Origin: Azospirillum canadense
GTDB taxonomy: Bacteria > Pseudomonadota > Alphaproteobacteria > Azospirillales > Azospirillaceae
Assembly (NCBI RefSeq): GCF_025961225.1
Contig: NZ_JAOQNG010000010.1
Coordinates: 486,501 to 550,500 of the forward strand
DNA: 64,000 nucleotides
Direction of reading: 5' to 3'
Below the pieces are notes generated by a model, which was given only the letters and a program-made list of their open reading frames with translations, was not told the origin of the DNA and did not search any database. Positions 62,677 to 64,000 of the stretch are shown piece after piece. Both the position numbers and the translations under genes were made by a program. Within the stretch, counting starts at the first letter, position 1; each line of letters starts with the position of its first letter.

Positions 62677-63471
62677 TCAGCCGACGGCCACGGCGAAGTC
62701 GAAGGGAGATCCCCCGCCGCCGGCGACGACGCGATTGTCGCCACGGCGCAGAGGGGCCGTGTCCCTCATGAAATTCTGCCCGATCGCGTGCCCGTTCACC
62801 ACCGTCCCGAGCGTGCTGCCGAGATCGGTGACCAGCAGGCGGCCTTGGCTGCCGGCGATCATGAAATGGTCGCGCGAGAGGCGAAAGGGCTCGTGGTCGT
62901 CGATGCACAGATCGGGTCGCCGCAGCGGCGGGGCTTCACCCCTGGCCGGAGCCCGGCCGACGACAAACGGCAGTCGCGTGATGGGGAGGGGACCTCCGCC
63001 GATCCGCCCGCGCAGGGCGTCGGACTGGGCGATCAGGGTGAGCGGCGCGTCGCCGGGGATCATCGTGTCGGACGGCACCCCGCCGCCCTCGGTGGAGGCG
63101 GGCCCGGCCGCCTCGGGCAGCAGGTCGCCGGCGATTTTGTCCTCGATTGTCCGCAGGCGAACGCTGAGCCGTTGGATCAGATCGCGCGCCAGCGCGGCGT
63201 CGCGGCTCACCCGATCCAGGAAGTCCTGCGCGCTCAGCACCTCGGCCGCGCCGTCCATAGACGCCCGGGCGGTGGCGCTGCGGGGGCGGCTTTCGATCAC
63301 GCCCATTTCCCCCAGCCATTCGCCGCCCCGCACTTGGCCGATCAGGATGGACGCGTCCCCGTGTTCGCGCAGGACGTCGATGTCGCCATGCCTGACCCAG
63401 AGCACGCAGTCGCTCGCGTCCCCCTGTCGAAACAGCACCTCGCCAGCCTTGAAACGCAGTGGATGTGCCAT
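62677..63471 (-). CDS. Cyclic-nucleotide-binding and FHA domain protein
   Basis: The 264-residue product has an N-terminal cNMP-binding domain (about 5-115). Its phosphate-binding cassette GEWLGEMGVIESRPRSATAR contains the Glu and Arg that contact the nucleotide. The C-terminal FHA domain (about 165-255) has VVGRAP, RLSRDHFMI and TDLGSTLGTVVNGH, the phosphothreonine-reading surface. It has no DNA-binding domain, so it probably couples cyclic nucleotide to a phosphoprotein partner. The adjacent cyclase gene downstream is its likely signal source. Confidence 0.92.
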   Translation of the reverse strand: MAHPLRFKAGEVLFRQGDASDCVLWVRHGDIDVLREHGDASILIGQVRGGEWLGEMGVIESRPRSATARASMDGAAEVLSAQDFLDRVSRDAALARDLIQRLSVRLRTIEDKIAGDLLPEAAGPASTEGGGVPSDTMIPGDAPLTLIAQSDALRGRIGGGPLPITRLPFVVGRAPARGEAPPLRRPDLCIDDHEPFRLSRDHFMIAGSQGRLLVTDLGSTLGTVVNGHAIGQNFMRDTAPLRRGDNRVVAGGGGSPFDFAVAVG

Positions 63472-63636
63472 GACCGAATGCTCTCCGCTGTGGGTCCGTC
63501 TCGGACGCGGACAGGACGGACAGGGATCAGTATGGCGGGCGCCGCGCGCAAGTCACCTTGGCCAAACGGGCGCACACCGCAGGGCTTGCCCGTCGCCTTT
63601 CGATCGGCGGCGCGATGGAACACTGAAGCTCGGCCT

Positions 63637-64000
63637 TCAGGAGCCGGCCCCCGCCGTGGCCCGCTTGGCGGATGCCGCCCTGGTCGCCCCGGCCGTCGTG
63701 GGCGGAATCGGCGGCTCCACCTGCGGCGCGGCGTAGCCGGGCGGGGTCTTGGCCCAGGGATAGCCGTTGGCGGCCAAGTCGTAGCCGATCTTGAACAGGT
63801 CCTTCATGTAGACCGGGTCGAACGGCTCGCGGAGCGGCGTCTTGAAGCTCTCGGGAATGTAGGCGAGATTGAAGTCGATGCCATCGCGCTGGGCGGCGAT
63901 GTAGATGCGGTACAGATCGCCCACACCTTGCGTCTGGATCAGCGAGGCGATGGCGCGGTTGGCGATGCTCAAGGTCTGGCGATCGACCTGGGCCCAGTCC
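63637..64000 (-). CDS. Patatin-like phospholipase, C-terminal part
   Basis: The frame enters from the right edge (reading DWAQVDRQT before LSIANRAIASLIQTQGVGDL) and ends at 63637. The C-terminal phrases YRIYIAAQRDGIDFNLAYIP and FDPVYMKDLFKIGYDLAANG then YPWAKTPPGY resemble the tails of alphaproteobacterial patatin-like phospholipases. The Ser-Asp dyad is outside the window, so activity cannot be judged. The last 30 residues are Ala/Thr-rich. It precedes the cNMP-FHA gene on the same strand. Confidence 0.6.
   Translation of the reverse strand, partial: DWAQVDRQTLSIANRAIASLIQTQGVGDLYRIYIAAQRDGIDFNLAYIPESFKTPLREPFDPVYMKDLFKIGYDLAANGYPWAKTPPGYAAPQVEPPIPPTTAGATRAASAKRATAGAGS

Overview
The window is high-GC alphaproteobacterial chromosome. 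A Rhodospirillales genome, most probably Azospirillum, is suggested by three things: flagellar genes in the order fliF-fliH-fliN-motA-flbD-flhA-flhF with a Caulobacter-type FlbD, a dense set of complex sensor kinases, and Entner-Doudoroff sugar-acid genes. The genus is an inference from gene content, not from a marker gene. Coding density is high and most gene starts have a visible purine-rich ribosome site. I recognise no tRNA, rRNA or CRISPR array.

Layout. 1-7556 (minus): a flagellar basal body, motor switch, export and regulator operon. 8138-10361: an XRE regulator, a DUF4410 lipoprotein and an HD-domain protein. 10427-15749: a signalling locus. A hybrid kinase with a LOV-like PAS domain that lacks the photoactive cysteine is divergent from a receiver protein, a cobalamin-binding protein carrying the CarH-type W-x9-EH signature, and a soluble histidine kinase. 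15894-20320: ExoD, a DUF21/CBS protein, RodA, small ORFs and a Met/His-rich periplasmic protein. 20450-25796: a cytochrome P450 and a Yeh/Osm-type osmoprotectant ABC transporter. 25946-27546: a BON-LysM protein and a trypsin-fold protein without its catalytic triad. 27757-32822: a gluconate locus (gnd, gntR / gntK, edd) with two GntR-type operators. 33028-38871 (minus): a polar amino acid-type ABC transporter with a 2-hydroxyacid dehydrogenase, a LacI regulator and a hydratase; one permease gene is frameshifted. 39224-42375: moeA, DUF1244, a DUF2478-DUF364 fusion and TusA. 42555-47369: an SDR enzyme, a WYL regulator and a large RTX protein. 47749-51557: a PaoABC-like molybdenum aldehyde oxidoreductase. 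51864-53055: a beta-hydroxyacid dehydrogenase and a small conserved-looking protein.

Accessory island. From about 53.1 to 59.4 kb the content changes. A two-gene SIR2-HerA module (the architecture of known anti-phage systems) is followed by a more AT-rich gene that is both frameshifted and cut by an IS256-family element. Beyond the IS are two small envelope proteins, then a class III nucleotide cyclase with a Cache sensor, a cyclic-nucleotide-binding/FHA protein, and the C-terminus of a patatin-like protein.

Repeats. Six of the convergent gene gaps hold GC-rich palindromes. A 107-bp palindromic element occurs twice (25826 and 43632), and a different 48-bp double hairpin occurs twice (27648 and 32953). 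They probably serve as bidirectional terminators and belong to dispersed intergenic repeat families.

The most interesting candidates are the cobalamin/LOV-like signalling locus, the SIR2-HerA island with its broken third gene, the cyclase plus cNMP-FHA pair, and the triad-less protease homologue.
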